Shown: one piece after another, positions 50,273-61,599 of the stretch
Layout: every line of letters begins with the position of its first letter
Position numbering within the stretch: position 1 is the first letter of the stretch
NCBI GenBank assembly: GCA_043228905.1
Contig: JBHGNT010000018.1
Span: forward strand, 3,906,001-3,970,000
Reading direction: 5' to 3'
From: Azolla caroliniana
Taxonomy: Eukaryota > Polypodiophyta
DNA: 64,000 nt
Made by a program: the position numbers and the translations under genes
The notes under the pieces: model-generated
The model's input: the letters and a program-made list of their open reading frames with translations, nothing else
Databases searched by the model: none
Told to the model about the DNA's origin: nothing

Positions 50273-50451
50273 AATTAGGCCTAGTATAGAATCATTCTCA
50301 TTGTAGAACATGTTTTTTATATAGAACATGTTTGTTGTTTTCTTAGAACTATTTAGCTTAAACTCTATTTTATCTTATTTTTATTTTTACTTTCGATGAA
50401 TGGGTAAATATCCCATTTTTGTTGTACACCATTTGTCTCATGGGCCAATTT

Positions 50452-50491
50452 TGGCCTTAGAAGACGTTAATATATCTTTCTTTCTTTCTGC
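50452..50491 (+). repeat. LINE 3' terminal block and (CTTT)n tail
   Basis: TTTTGGCCTTAGAAGACG, TTAATATATC and then CTTTCTTTCTTTC. The same terminal arrangement is seen, reversed, at 18225-18262, so the family ends in a CTTT repeat rather than poly-A. Confidence 0.85.
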
Positions 50492-50554
50492 TCAAAATAC
50501 AAAACAAAAACAAAACAAATAAAGAGAATACAGTGAGTGAAGTAAGTCTGCTTC

Positions 50555-50555
<1 letters not shown>

Positions 50556-50585
<30 letters not shown>
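50556..50585. repeat. (GTCT)n microsatellite in the 5' leader of the HD-domain gene
   Basis: About seven GTCT units, 15 bases before the start codon at 50600. Confidence 0.93.
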
Positions 50586-50599
50586 GCTGTCAGTCCGTC

Positions 50600-53500
50600 A
50601 TGGCTGCTAGCAGCCGTGCTGTTTCTCTGCTCTCCTCCTCCTCCTCTTCTTCTTCTGCCTCCTCTCCCTCTTCTTCTTTCTCCTCCCTCCTTTCTCCATC
50701 ACTATCCTCCTCCTCTTCATCCTGTCCCCCTCTTCCTACTACCTCTTCTTCGTTTTCGTCTGCTTCTTCTTCTTCTTCTTCGACTTCAGCTAAAGCTTGC
50801 CTTGATTCCGTTCCTCCTTCTCAGTCTTCCTTCCCGTTCAGGAACGGAAAGGGAAACTCCAACGGGAGCGGGCCGCGTCAGAGACACGGAGATCTTCCGA
50901 TCCCTGCCATGGCATCATCTGATGCTGCGCATCTCTCCAGTGGCCTTGCTGCACCGACTTCTGCTTCTTCCGCCATTGATTTCCTCATGCTTTGCCAGAG
51001 TTTAAAGGTACGCTTTCTTATGTATTCTTCTAGGAAGCGGATGACTCGCATCATCTAGGAAACGGATAGGTTATTGCCATCTTTCTTCCAAGAAACAATG
51101 AATTCTTCCAGGTAAAGGATCGATCACATCTTCTAGGGACGGGTAGGTTATTATTATCATTCCTCCACGAAATGGACGGATTATTATCACTTCTAGGAAA
51201 TGGGATTGATTATATTTATCTAAAAAACGAATCCATTACATCCATCTATAGCAAACGGATTCATCTACCAGGTTTCTGCTAAATGCAACTGGTACATCTT
51301 TCTAGAGGAAAAAGATCAAATCTTGTTGATGTCCAGTCCGATGGTAAAGTTGTAAGGTATGAGTTACTCTTTCAACTGTGATGAAATGAGAATTTTATGC
51401 AATTAAAAGATCACCGAATAATTTTGTTTAGCAACGAGATCACTTACATCTATATAGAGCAAAAGAACAATATTTGTTGAATATTTCATGAAAGTATTCG
51501 ATCAATCCAATGACAATGTGATAAATAGCAGTTAAGATTTCATCTCTCATGAATTGATCATTAATAATTTTCTGTAGCATATTTGCAACGACTTTATCAA
51601 TGTACAGCAGAAATCAGGCGTCCATGGAAACTGTTGTAATGAGTTATGTCTACAGAAGCAGTAAAAAAAGGACCTAATGTCTTCTTGGTGAATCAACAAT
51701 TTTATGACGTACATTGGACTGAGATGTCTGAAACTGTAGTATGCTTGCATACGAACTTTGCTTAAATTAACGATGATGGAAACTAATCATTTAGAAGATA
51801 GGAAAAGGAGCGGTGCAAAAACTACAGCCAATATGTCTGTTGAAGAGTAGCACGGTACAGAATCCATGTTTTGGACTTGTAGTGCGTGCCTATGTTAAAT
51901 CGTAATATATGCAGCTATATAAGGCAACTGATCAAGTTTGTTAACATTGTTAATAAGGAAGCCTTCACCATGGTCACAACGTCATGGATTTTAAAAGAAC
52001 ATAACTGTTTTGGATTCATCCTCAAACAAAGCTGTGCACATTGCTCCATGAATCCTAAGAACAAGCTCAGTTGTATGCAGAGCACTGCATGATTTATTTA
52101 CGAACTTGTCAAGTGTATTGACCTGGTTTTTTATTATATAATCTCATTTGAAAGGGAAAAACCTCAAGAATACTCGCATCCATCTAAATCTGGTTTACAA
52201 TCAGATAAGAGAAGTGATTACGGTCTTTAGCTTTTCATCCATTCTCGTGACATTAAATGATTGGTCTGGAAGAGAGGTAACCATGGTCCTTAGTTTGTTA
52301 TCTAAGCAATTGCATGATTGCACGCTTTTAGCTGTACCAATTCATCTGAATCAAAAAACATAAACGTACCCACGTGTCATCTATGTCTGCTGGTATTTGG
52401 CTTATCATCCATTCACATGCCAAGAGAAAGCAAATTCAACACCATTGCTTCAATATGACTCAGTTCACATTCTCTCCAATCTGGGATGGGGCATTGGGGG
52501 CATAGGTGATGAGAATCATCAGCTATGCATATTTTGTCTTGAACAAGTTTAGAAGTTAAGATTTTCACACTTCGATATGATGCATTGCTTTTGGCCACAT
52601 TTGAGATTGCTTTCCACACATTGTCGATGTAATCCACTCCCAACACACATTCTAGTCACATTCACGATGTGCATCTCAATTGTAGCGTTCATTCGTAAAA
52701 TTCTTTTCTGAGACACTACATAATATTTTTGGTCCTATGTCATATTTGACCACCAAGAATGAAAGTAAAAACTATCTATCTATTTATCTCCATCTTGGAT
52801 TTGCTTGCATTGGAGTTCATTAATGGCAAAAGTTTTAGTCCAACTACTCAATTTCAGACCTTCTCTGTAAAAATGATTAAGTTCTGGTCCTATATGTCAT
52901 AATTGACCTCTGAGAATGACAGCAAAAACTATCTAACTATTTATCTCCATCTTGGATTTGCTTGCGTTGGAGTTCATTGAAGGCAAAAGTTTTAGTCCAA
53001 CTACTCGATTTCACACCGTCTATGTAAAAATGATTAAGTTCTGGTTCTATATGTCATATTTGACCTCCGAGAATGATAGTAAAAACTATCTATCTATTTA
53101 TCTCCATCTTGGATCTGCTTGTGTTGTAGTTCTTTTGAGGTCAGGATTTATAGTGTAGATAATAAAACTCTTTCCTACCATATATTTAGCTATATTGATT
53201 TATTTCGGTCTATAATACCTCGTTTGTTCTCATACACCATGTTAGCATATTAAAATCTCTCTCTCTCGATGGTAGCGCTAAAAGGATGCACAAGGCACCC
53301 AAAATACATGTTCCATCAGAGGTCGAAGAGGGGAAAGATGACATCTTATGTCATTTGATTACACAAGATCTCAATTGTATGAGAGATGATGTAGAAAGAG
53401 TTTTAAGAGAGTAAATGCAAAAGGAGATAGAGAAACAGAAAATAGAGTTGAATGCCTCTTTCAAGATGGAGTTATGAGAAGCCACACAAAACGACATCAC

Positions 53501-56359
53501 AAGTCTTGTCACAAAATTGAGCTTACAGCTTAAGGGTGGCACTCAAGGGTGGCATAATATATATGGATGAGTCTAGGGTGGCTAAATGTATAAATGATAT
53601 GGGAGCAAGGTTATTAATTTTCTTCTTCTTCATCAGGAGGGATTTGAGGGTTTTATACATTCAAGGTTCTTTGATCCATGAAATCATAAATATTGGTTAT
53701 AATACTAACGGGGAATGCTAACAAAAGGATCTCTTTTTAATGCAGACCACGAAGAGGACTGGTTGGGTAAATCATGGACTGAAGGAGACAGAATCTATAT
53801 CAGATCATATGCACCGGATGGCTATTATGGCTATTATTGGGGCAGATATCCCTGGCATCAATAAAGACAAGTAATTGCATGTTTCTGAACATGATGCATT
53901 GTTTATTATTTATGGACCAAGTTTATTAGACTGTGAATCACAGTTTATTGATGGCAAAAATCATTAAACTGAAAATTTATGGATGGACAAGTGGGGATCT
54001 TAAATTATGGATAGATAAATATACTGCAGTTTTCTTTTTAGATTTGTCATATCTTGCGTAATGTTCAAACATGCATTAGATTGGATTGACAGAGTTAGAC
54101 AGAATTTTGCTCTTTGTCCATAGGCACATCCATTGACAAAATTTAAGTATTTTCTCCAAATAAGTAGTTTCAAAGTGTTTCAGCCATTTTTATTTTACAT
54201 TGATTTCTATTCCATAGACAAGTTGTTTGTGTTTATAACTTATGTTTCTCATATGTTCATGTGCAGATGTGTAAAGATGGCAGTGGTCCATGACATTGCA
54301 GAAGGTAAAATAAAGAAACTATGTAGTAGTATTTGTAAACATTTTAGGATGTATACATCCATTCTCAGTTCTCAACAGTTAAGAATCTTTTTGTTCTTTA
54401 TAGCTAGTATCACAGCTAAATGTGAAACCTTTGATGGCCTATTTGGATGAATGTTTGTGTAACAGGAGACCCAAACTTATTTGAGTAGTCTTATCCATTA
54501 TGAAATAGTCACTTTGTAAGCTTATGGAAATCGTGCATTATGAAACTGTCACCCTTGTGAATTCGAAAATACAACCTTGGTACAGGTTACGGTGTCTGTG
54601 GTTGAAGATTTTTTTGTATAGGAAACCTGCATTTTATGTCACTTTTATAGGATTCTGCTGTTATAGTCCTTTGTTTTAGGGTTTACTGCTAGAAAAGGTT
54701 GGCGCAACTACTGGTTGAACAGTTCTATTTCCGACAAATGATGCATTCTTGCTTCTTGGACATGTTAATAAATGTCTTTTTATTGTTTATTATCTGTGTA
54801 GCCATAGTTGGTGACATCACTCCTTCGTGTGGCATTCCCAAAGAAGAGAAAAGCAGGCGAGAAAAAGCTGCCATTGATGAAATGTGCAATTTATTGGGTG
54901 GTGGGATTGCAGGTAATGCATTTGTCATCATTTTAATTGAAGTTTTCACTACATACTTAACAGAGTGTCAAATAAAATAAAATTACAATCTGGCCTGTCA
55001 TATTTGATGAATATAAGAAAAACATGGACCATCTCAATTCATTTCAATAATAAATCCATTGATTCGGAAACAGTATTTTAAGCAACAAATTGTTCAGAAT
55101 TGGGACTAAATATTTAAGCAGTTGCATGCATGTCAGAAAGTAGTGAAAGGGGACAGCAATCTCTTAGTGAGTTGGAAAAGAGGCTGGAGACTGTATATGT
55201 TATGCTTTTTTTTATTGTGGAATGTGTTTTGTATTATTAGATGACATCTCTATGTAGTGAGGATGGCCTTGTTCTAAAAACATCTCAATTTCATGATAAC
55301 TATTATGTACAAGGAGCTGTAGTGCCATTTTACCTGCATGTGAGCTAATGCCAAGAAATTTCCCAACTCTCGTGGTAGTAAGTATATGGATCATCTCAAT
55401 GTTGTTTGTCCCAATACTGTTGTGGGAGTTTCAAAAATCCATCAGATACACTTTTTCTACTCCATCCAACATATATGGATAATCTCAATCTAAAGAAATC
55501 CAAAGGGGTTTATTGGTGCTGTAGAATCCATATTTTGGTGGTGTGCTATCTGTGCACTAATAATTATTAAATGAACTATTCTGTTTGGCCTTCCTGCATA
55601 CTGTCTTATAACTGTTACATTTGATTTTGAAGTTCTTTGTTTATTCTAGTAACTTTATAGATATATTTTGCTTCTCAAATTGTCTGCATCTCTTCTGCAA
55701 GTGTTGAGACTTATACTTTTCGCAGCTGAAGAAGTGAAAAGCCTATGGTTGGAGTATGAAAATAATGCTTCACTCGAGGCAAGTCTTGTTAAAGATTTTG
55801 ACAAGGTAATTACCTGTTTCTGTCATTCTTTTTCACATCACTTTGATGGCACTGCATGGTCTATTCGTCAAGATTGTGATGCACATCCATATGATACCAT
55901 GCTTTTCATTTCTTATTCTAACGATGTAACCTGAACTCTCATATGCAGGTTGAAATGATTTTACAAGCCTTGGAGTATGAAACAAGTCAGTCATACTATT
56001 TTCCTTTACATTTCGGTTTATTAATCTGAATGGTCTTCTGTGGTTCTGACCTGTTCCCTTTATTATACAGCTCAGGGAAAGGTTTTGAATGATTTCTATG
56101 AGTCAACAGCTGGTAAGACCCTTTATAGGTTTGTTGCCATGTTTTGTTTTGCAATAATTACTTACATATTCCTAGTGGGAAGCCTCATTCATTTCCAACT
56201 TATATTATCATCCGTTCAAAAAATATTCACGGATTGCTATATTTTATTATGAACTCTTAACATGTTTTTGCAGGAAAATTTCAAACTGAGGTTGGGAAAG
56301 CTTGGGCAGCTGAAATTATGGCAAGAAGAAAGAATAGGATAGATTTGTTGAACCAATAA
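50600..56359 (+). CDS. HD-domain 5'-deoxynucleotidase, HDDC2/YfbR-like (8 exons)
   Basis: Exons read by eye: 50600-51007, 53746-53870, 54267-54304, 54802-54912, 55726-55805, 55949-55985, 56071-56112 and 56274-56359. All introns are GT-AG with matching phases, giving 308 residues. Residues 1 to about 120 are very Ser-rich, then basic (RNGKGNSNGSGPRQRHGD), as expected for an organellar targeting leader. The HD domain begins at SAIDFLMLCQSLKTTKRTGW. Metal ligands are H157 (SDHMHR), H186-D187 (VVHDIAE) and D251 or D253 (VKDFDK), with E190 and D195 (AEAIVGDITP) also conserved. Members of this family hydrolyse deoxynucleoside 5'-monophosphates to deoxynucleosides. A LINE ends just upstream of the leader, so the promoter may lie within or be altered by it. 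Intron 1 (2.7 kb) carries a 155-bp tandem repeat. Confidence 0.92.
52731..53145. repeat. 155-bp tandem repeat, about 2.7 copies, in HD-gene intron 1
   Basis: Units start GGTCCTATGTCAT (52731), GGTCCTATATGTCAT (52886) and GGTTCTATATGTCAT (53043), and share CTATTTATCTCCATCTTGG and TTTTAGTCCAACTACTC. Confidence 0.9.
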
Positions 56360-57605
56360 CTTGGGGAAAGAAATTACTTTCGGTAAGGTGGGGACACTCG
56401 CTCATCTACCCCAGGTGCAATTGCTCTTATGATCTCAAATAGTGGTCGATGATGATCAATTGGGTTCCACAGGAAAAGTTTTAATCATTGTTTCTCCGGG
56501 TTGTCTAATGCAATTTGGAATAAGCCTAACTTGTAAGGCATTTTTTCATGAAGTTGTAAAAGAATGCAACTTCGAACAAGAACTGAACCTAGTTGATTTA
56601 ACTCAAAATCTATATTATACAAGCTTAACTAGTTGAGTAATATTTAAAGTAAAAACTTGACAAGAACGAATTAATTGGAATTGTAAAATGCTTATCCCAA
56701 TTAATTTCAAAATTCATTATGAAATTAAGAAAATGTGCATATTTGTCTGAATGCTTCTATCGTTGTCTTGTCTAAAATTGTGCATAATTTGTTTTGGGAT
56801 CAAATGCATATTGCACAATTTTACTCGTATGTTTATTGTGCTGCATGCATAAAGAGGCTTGCTTTACCTGAAATTGTATGTGACAGATTCACAAGACAAC
56901 GCCTGCCTTTGTTTGAATCTCAATGAGTAGCTAGAGGCCATTAAAAAATGTGCAACATTGTCTTCCAATCTTGTGTGTTCTAAGCCATTGTAGTGTTAAT
57001 AATACAAGAAAATGCCATCAGGCTATGTAAATATATATGATGTATAATAAATTCAGCTGCATGCACCTGCAGCACATCTATGTATGTTTTTGTGTGCAGG
57101 TTTGGCGAAGGTTTTGGATGTCCTATCCATATGTATACATCCATTTGTGAATTGAAATGTAATATTGGTAGCAATAAATAGTTGCAACATACATCTGCTC
57201 CTTTTCATTATTGATAGTCAATGGAAGGGGATAATCTTATGAACATATACCAAAAGTCCAAACATGCATAAAGATTTAAAACCATGACCACTTCAAGGAA
57301 GATGTGTAACCTGAACCATTTGGATAGACTATGTTTCACATATTACTTTTATAACTTTGATTAGGTTATTAAGATACATATGGAATATTATGAAATCGTA
57401 CTACCTTGCATAGGATATCGAGTGAATGCCTAGTGGCACATTTGCATGAATTTTAAGTGGCAATCATGTATGCTTAGGAGGTGGCACGCATGCATGTGTC
57501 TAAGCCATGCTATATAAACATGTATCCGAGTATTGATGAGCCATTCTAGTTCAACGCTAGTCTTTGGCATATTCTTGTAACCTTAAGATCAATGCATAAG
57601 TTTGT
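56360..57605. other. 3' flank of the HD-domain gene, nothing recognised
   Basis: It presumably includes the 3' UTR. AT-rich, with no coding or RNA gene signal before the tRNA-like array starts. Confidence 0.5.
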
Positions 57606-57629
57606 GAAAAGGGAGCATGGCTTCAAATC
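57606..57629 (+). pseudogene. tRNA-Leu-like, 3' remnant (type A')
   Basis: Only the variable arm and half T-arm (AAGGGAGCATGGCTTCAAATC) remain before the spacer. Confidence 0.65.
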
Positions 57630-57720
57630 GATACACATTATACAAGACTATTGTAACGGTTTTAATCAACAACGTTACATACTCAAGATTAAGTAAGGCT
57701 CCACAACCACTCACGCAATA

Positions 57721-57804
57721 GTAAAGGTTGTGGAATGTTCGAAGGCGCTAGACTCAAGTTATGGTTCTTGAAAGGGAGTGTGTGTTCGAATCTCACTTTT
57801 CACA
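57721..57804 (+). pseudogene. tRNA-Leu-like, type B
   Basis: CAA anticodon region GACTCAAGTTATGG with a mispaired stem; box B TTCGAATCTC; TTTT in the acceptor 3' strand. Confidence 0.75.
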
Positions 57805-57934
57805 AGTTTCCAAATTAATGCCCCTTTTGAACCACTTAGAATATGTTGTCGCATCAATACCCTTTATACAAAACTTGACTACGCCTTGTAGTAAACTTAA
57901 CTTTTGCTATTGCTCCATGACCATTTAATCAATA

Positions 57935-58018
57935 GTTAGGATGGCCGAGTGGTCCAAGGCGCCAGACTCAAGTTCTGGTTCTCATAAGGGAGCGTGGGTT
58001 CAAATCCCACTTCTAACA
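57935..58018 (+). tRNA. tRNA-Leu(CAA), foldable copy (type A)
   Basis: Acceptor GTTAGGA pairs with TTCTAAC, D arm GCCGAGTGGTCCAAGGC, anticodon stem CCAGA/TCTGG around CTCAAGT, long variable arm TCTC/GGGA, T arm GTGGG TTCAAAT CCCAC. Box A and box B are intact and a TTTT terminator follows at 58021. It looks functional; expression is unknown. Confidence 0.8.
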
Positions 58019-58115
58019 AGTTTTCGAATCGATACTTGTTATACAGAACTATTACAATTTTAATCAACATACCCACCTATAAAATTCGAGATTGACCACT
58101 ACCAAGCACCCAATA

Positions 58116-58199
58116 GTCAAACTGGTCAAATGGTTTAAGTCGTTAGAATCAAATTATGGATCTTGAAAAGGATCGTGCGTTCGAATCCCACTTTTGACA
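58116..58199 (+). pseudogene. tRNA-Leu-like, type C
   Basis: GTCAAAC acceptor pairs with TTTTGAC, but the anticodon arm (AGAATCAAATTATGG) is mispaired; internal TTTT. Confidence 0.7.
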
Positions 58200-58324
58200 C
58201 CTTTCCGAATTGTTGCCCCTTATGAACCCATTTCTAATATGTTGTTGAATTAGTACCCAAGTTTATACAAATGTTAAACAGACCTTACACGAAATTTAAG
58301 ATTTAAGATGGCTCCACGACCCAC

Positions 58325-58398
58325 TTAGGATTGGCGAGTGGTCTAAGGCACCATATGGCAGACTCAAGTTCTGGTTCTCGAAAGCGAGCATGGGTTCA
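58325..58398 (+). pseudogene. tRNA-Leu-like, type A' (3' truncated)
   Basis: Box A GGCGAGTGGTCTAAGG is followed by a 6-bp insertion (ATATGG) before the anticodon stem; the T arm stops at TTCAAATGG and joins spacer. Confidence 0.7.
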
Positions 58399-58491
58399 AA
58401 TGGATACTCATTATACAAGACTATTGTAACAGTTTTAATCAACAACCTAATGTACTCAAGACTAGTCATGCTTGCACAACCACGCACCAAA

Positions 58492-58560
58492 TAATCAAGG
58501 TGCTAGAATGGTCTAAGACGCTAGACTCAAGTTATGGTTCTCGAAAGGGAGTGCTTTTGA
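58492..58560 (+). pseudogene. tRNA-Leu-like, type B lacking box B
   Basis: The T arm is deleted: GGGAGTG joins directly to CTTTTGACA. Confidence 0.7.
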
Positions 58561-58693
58561 CAAGTTTCCAAATTGATGCCCCTTTTCAAGCACTTCTAAT
58601 ATGTTGTCACATCAATATCCTTAATACAAAACTCGAATGCACGTTATACTAAACTCTAATTTTAGTATTCCTCCACGGCCCATTTAACCAACA

Positions 58694-58777
58694 TTTAGGA
58701 TGACCGAATAATCAAAGGCGACATTCTCAAGTTCTAGTTCTCGAAAAGGGGCATGGGTTCAAATCCCACTTCTTACA
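58694..58777 (+). pseudogene. tRNA-Leu-like, type A, degraded
   Basis: D arm ACCGAATAATCAAAGGC and anticodon stem GACATTCTCAAG are damaged; the T arm is intact. Confidence 0.7.
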
Positions 58778-58874
58778 AGTTTTCGAATCGAAAGTCGTTA
58801 TACAAACCTATTACAGTTTTAATCAAAATTCTCGCCAATAAAAATTAATATTGACCACAATCACTCACCCAATT

Positions 58875-58958
58875 GTCAAAGTGGTCGAATGGTCTAAGAC
58901 AATAGACTCAAGTTATGGTTCTTAAAAGGGAGTGTGGGTTCGAATCCCATTTTTGACC
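58875..58958 (+). pseudogene. tRNA-Leu-like, type C
   Basis: Box B GGTTCGAATCC intact; anticodon stem mispaired; TTTTT in the acceptor region. Confidence 0.7.
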
Positions 58959-59080
58959 AGTTTCCGCATTGATGCCCCTTTTGAAGCCACTTCTAATATG
59001 TTGTTGAACTAGAACCCTTTATACAAAACTCGAAAGTATCGTATACGAAATTTAAGATTTAAGATAGGGCTACAACCCAC

Positions 59081-59150
59081 TAAGAATTGGCGAGTGAACT
59101 AAGGCGCCAAACTCATGTTCTAGTTCTACAAAGAGAGCGTCGATTCAAAT
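59081..59150 (+). pseudogene. tRNA-Leu-like, type A' (3' truncated)
   Basis: The anticodon loop reads CTCATGT (CAT in place of CAA); T arm half missing. A further unit appears to have been lost just downstream. Confidence 0.65.
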
Positions 59151-59295
59151 CGATACACGTTATACAAAACTAATATACTCAAGATTGAGCATGGCTCAAG
59201 TTTTTGAATCGATGCTTGTTACACAAAACTATTACAATTTTAATCAACATTCCAGCCTATAAAATTCGAGATTTACCACTACCACTCACCCAATG

Positions 59296-59379
59296 GTCAA
59301 ACTCGTCAAATGGTCTAAGTCATTAGAACGAAGTTATGGATCTCGAAAGGGAGTGTGGGTTTGAATCCGACTTTTGACA
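59296..59379 (+). pseudogene. tRNA-Leu-like, type C
   Basis: The anticodon region reads AACGAAGTTATGG (CAA lost); acceptor GTCAAAC/TTTTGAC pairs. Confidence 0.65.
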
Positions 59380-59503
59380 AGTTTCCGAATTGGTGCCCCT
59401 TTTGAACCCACTTCTAATATGTTATCGAAGTACTACCCAAGTTTATACAAATGTCGAACGTACCTTATACGAAATTTACGTTTTACGATGGCTCCACGAC
59501 CCA

Positions 59504-59576
59504 CTTAGGATTGGCGAGTGGTCTAAGAGACCAGACTCAAGTTCTGGTTCTCGAAAGGGAGTGTGGGTTCAAATCA
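59504..59576 (+). pseudogene. tRNA-Leu-like, type A' (3' truncated)
   Basis: The anticodon arm CCAGACTCAAGTTCTGG is perfect but the T arm ends TTCAAATC before the spacer. Confidence 0.7.
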
Positions 59577-59663
59577 ATACTCCTTATACAAGACTATTGT
59601 AACGGTTTTAATCAACATTAGGTACTCAAGATTAAGCAAGGCTCCACAACCACTCACCCAATA

Positions 59664-59747
59664 GTCAAGGTCATGGAATGGTCTAAGGCGCTAAACTCAA
59701 GTTATGGTTCTCAAAAAGGAGGGTGTGTTCGAATCCCACTTTTCACA
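59664..59747 (+). pseudogene. tRNA-Leu-like, type B
   Basis: CAA anticodon region GACTCAAGTTATGG-type with weak stem; acceptor end CTTTTCACA. Confidence 0.7.
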
Positions 59748-59878
59748 AGTTTCCAAATTGATGCCCCTTTTGAACCACTTCTAGTCTGTTGTCGCATCAA
59801 TACCCTTTATACAAAACTCGAATGCACCTTATATGAAACTTAAGTTTTAGTATTGCTCCATGACTCATTTAATCAACG

Positions 59879-59962
59879 GTCAAGATGGTCGAGTGGTTTA
59901 AGGCGCTAGACTCAAGTTTTGGTTCTCGAAAGGGAGTGTGGGTTCAAATCCCACTTTTGACA
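59879..59962 (+). tRNA. tRNA-Leu(CAA)-like, nearly foldable copy (type A)
   Basis: The acceptor GTCAAGA/TTTTGAC, D arm GTCGAGTGGTTTAAGGC and T arm pair; the anticodon stem CTAGA/TTTGG needs wobble pairs. A TTTT inside the acceptor 3' strand and no TTTT just downstream make expression doubtful. Confidence 0.5.
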
Positions 59963-60059
59963 AGTTTCTGAATCGATACTCGTTATACAAAACTATTACA
60001 GTATTAATTAACATCCCCACTTATAAAAATCGAGATCAACTACAACCACTCACCCAATA

Positions 60060-60143
60060 GTCAAAGTAGTCAAATGGTCTAAGATGCTACACTCAAGTTA
60101 TGGTTTTTGAAAGGGAGTGTGGGTTTGAATTCCGTTTTTGACA
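60060..60143 (+). pseudogene. tRNA-Leu-like, type C
   Basis: Box B altered to GGTTTGAATTC; internal TTTTT. Confidence 0.7.
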
Positions 60144-60275
60144 AGTTTCCGAATTGATGCGCCTTTTGAACCCGCTTCTTATATGGTATCGAATTAATTC
60201 CCTTTACACAAAAGTCGAAATCACCTTATATGAATTTTAAGTTGAAGTATAGTTGTACAACCCATTTAACCAATA

Positions 60276-60347
60276 GTCAACATGGCCGAGAGGTCCAAGG
60301 GGCCAGACTCAAGTTCTAGTTCTCGATAGGGAGTTTGGATTCAAATC
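60276..60347 (+). pseudogene. tRNA-Leu-like, type A' (3' truncated)
   Basis: Box A GGCCGAGAGGTCC; T arm ends ATTCAAATC, then the spacer GATACTC. Confidence 0.7.
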
Positions 60348-60412
60348 GATACTCTTTATACAAGATTAATATACTCAAGATTATGTATGGTTCCACAACC
60401 ACTCACCAATTC

Positions 60413-60496
60413 GTCAAGGTGGTGGAATGGTCTAAGGTAATAGAGTCAAGTTATGGTTCTCAAAAGGGAGTGTGTGTTCGAATCCCACTTTTCACA
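60413..60496 (+). pseudogene. tRNA-Leu-like, type B
   Basis: GTGGAATGGTCTAAGG box A variant, GAGTCAAGTTATGG anticodon arm; box B intact; acceptor mismatched (TTTTCACA). Confidence 0.7.
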
Positions 60497-60660
60497 AGTT
60501 TTGAAGTTGATGCCACTTTTGAACCACTTAGAATCCAAATTGATGCCCATTTTGAACCATTTTGAATATGTTGTCGCATCAATACCCTTTATACAAAACT
60601 CAAAGGCACCTTATAGTGAACTTAAGTTTTACTATTGCTTCAGGACCCATTTAACCAATA

Positions 60661-60744
60661 GTCAGGATGGCTGAGTGGTCTAAGGCGCTAGACTCAAGTT
60701 CTAGTTCTCGAAAGGGAGCGTGGGTTCAAATCCCACTTCTGACA
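60661..60744 (+). tRNA. tRNA-Leu(CAA), foldable copy (type A)
   Basis: Acceptor GTCAGGA/TTCTGAC, D arm GCTGAGTGGTCTAAGGC, anticodon stem CTAGA/TCTAG (perfect) around CTCAAGT, variable arm TCTC/GGGA, T arm GTGGG/CCCAC with TTCAAAT. TTTT follows three bases after the gene. It looks functional by structure. Confidence 0.8.
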
Positions 60745-60841
60745 CGTTTTCCAATCGATTCTCGTTATACAAAACTATTATAGTTTTAATTAACATCCTC
60801 ACCTATAAAAATCGAGATGGACCACAACCACTCACCCAGTA

Positions 60842-60925
60842 GTCAAATTGGTCGAATGGTCTAATACACTAGACTCAAGTTATGGTTTTTGAAAGGGAAT
60901 GTGGGTTGGAATCCCGCTTTTGACA
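60842..60925 (+). pseudogene. tRNA-Leu-like, type C
   Basis: Box B changed to GGTTGGAATCC; D arm TAATAC damaged; TTTT in the acceptor stem. Confidence 0.7.
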
Positions 60926-61067
60926 AGTTTCCGATTTGATGCACCTTTTCAACCCACTTCTAATATGGTGTCTAATTAATTCCATTTACACAAAAGTCAA
61001 ATTAATTCCATTTACACAAAAGTCGAACGCACCTTATACAAATTTTGCACGACCGATTTAACCAATA

Positions 61068-61138
61068 GTCAGCATGGCCGAGAGGTCCAAGGCGCCAAAC
61101 TCAAGTTGTAGTTCTCAAAAGCAAGTGTGGATTCAAAT
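61068..61138 (+). pseudogene. tRNA-Leu-like, type A' (3' truncated)
   Basis: GTCAGCA acceptor 5' strand without a partner; T arm ends ATTCAAATC before the spacer. Confidence 0.7.
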
Positions 61139-61204
61139 CAATACTCGTTATACAAGCCTAATATACTCAAGATTAAGCATGGCTCCACAACCACTCACCA
61201 AATC

Positions 61205-61288
61205 GTCAAGGTGGTGGAATGGTCTAAGGCAATAGACTCAAGTTATGGTTCTCAAAAGGGAGTGTGTGTCTGAATCCCACTTTTCACA
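61205..61288 (+). pseudogene. tRNA-Leu-like, type B
   Basis: Box B altered to GTGTCTGAATCCC; acceptor mismatched. Confidence 0.7.
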
Positions 61289-61419
61289 AGTTTTCAAATT
61301 GATGCCACTTTTGAACCACTTAGAATATGTTGCCGCATCAATACCCGTTATACAAAACTTGACTACGCCTTATAGTAAATTTAAGTTTTACTATTGCTCC
61401 ATGACCCATTTAACCAATA

Positions 61420-61503
61420 GTCAGGAGGGTGGAGTGGTCCAAGGTGCCAGACTCAAGTTCTAGTTCTCGTAAGGAAGCATGGCTTCATATCCCACTTGTG
61501 ACA
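61420..61503 (+). pseudogene. tRNA-Leu-like, type A, degraded
   Basis: D arm GGTGGAGTGGTCC and T arm GCTTCATATCCC are altered; acceptor GTCAGGA/TTGTGAC has one mismatch. Confidence 0.7.
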
Positions 61504-61599
61504 AGTTTTCGAATCGATACTCGTTATACAAACTATTACAGTTTTAATCAACATTCCCGCCTATAAAATTCGAGATTGACCACTACCACTCACCCAATA

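Larger units (their letters stand above)
45220..50492 (+). mobile_element. Full-length, apparently intact LINE
   Basis: It has a CpG-rich 5' region, ORF1 (45731-46522), ORF2 (46529-50272), a 3' region of about 180 bp and a (CTTT)n tail (50478-50491). Both ORFs are open with all recognisable catalytic motifs, unlike the two related relics in VIPP1 intron 1. The exact 5' end and target duplication were not found, because the left flank is microsatellite. It points toward, and ends about 110 bp before, the start codon of the HD-domain gene. Confidence 0.88.

Noticed and set aside
50616-51005. Leu/Pro-rich frame overlapping HD-gene exon 1
   Set aside because: It is the +1 shadow of the TCC/TCT-rich Ser leader; the Ser frame connects by splice sites to a conserved HD domain.
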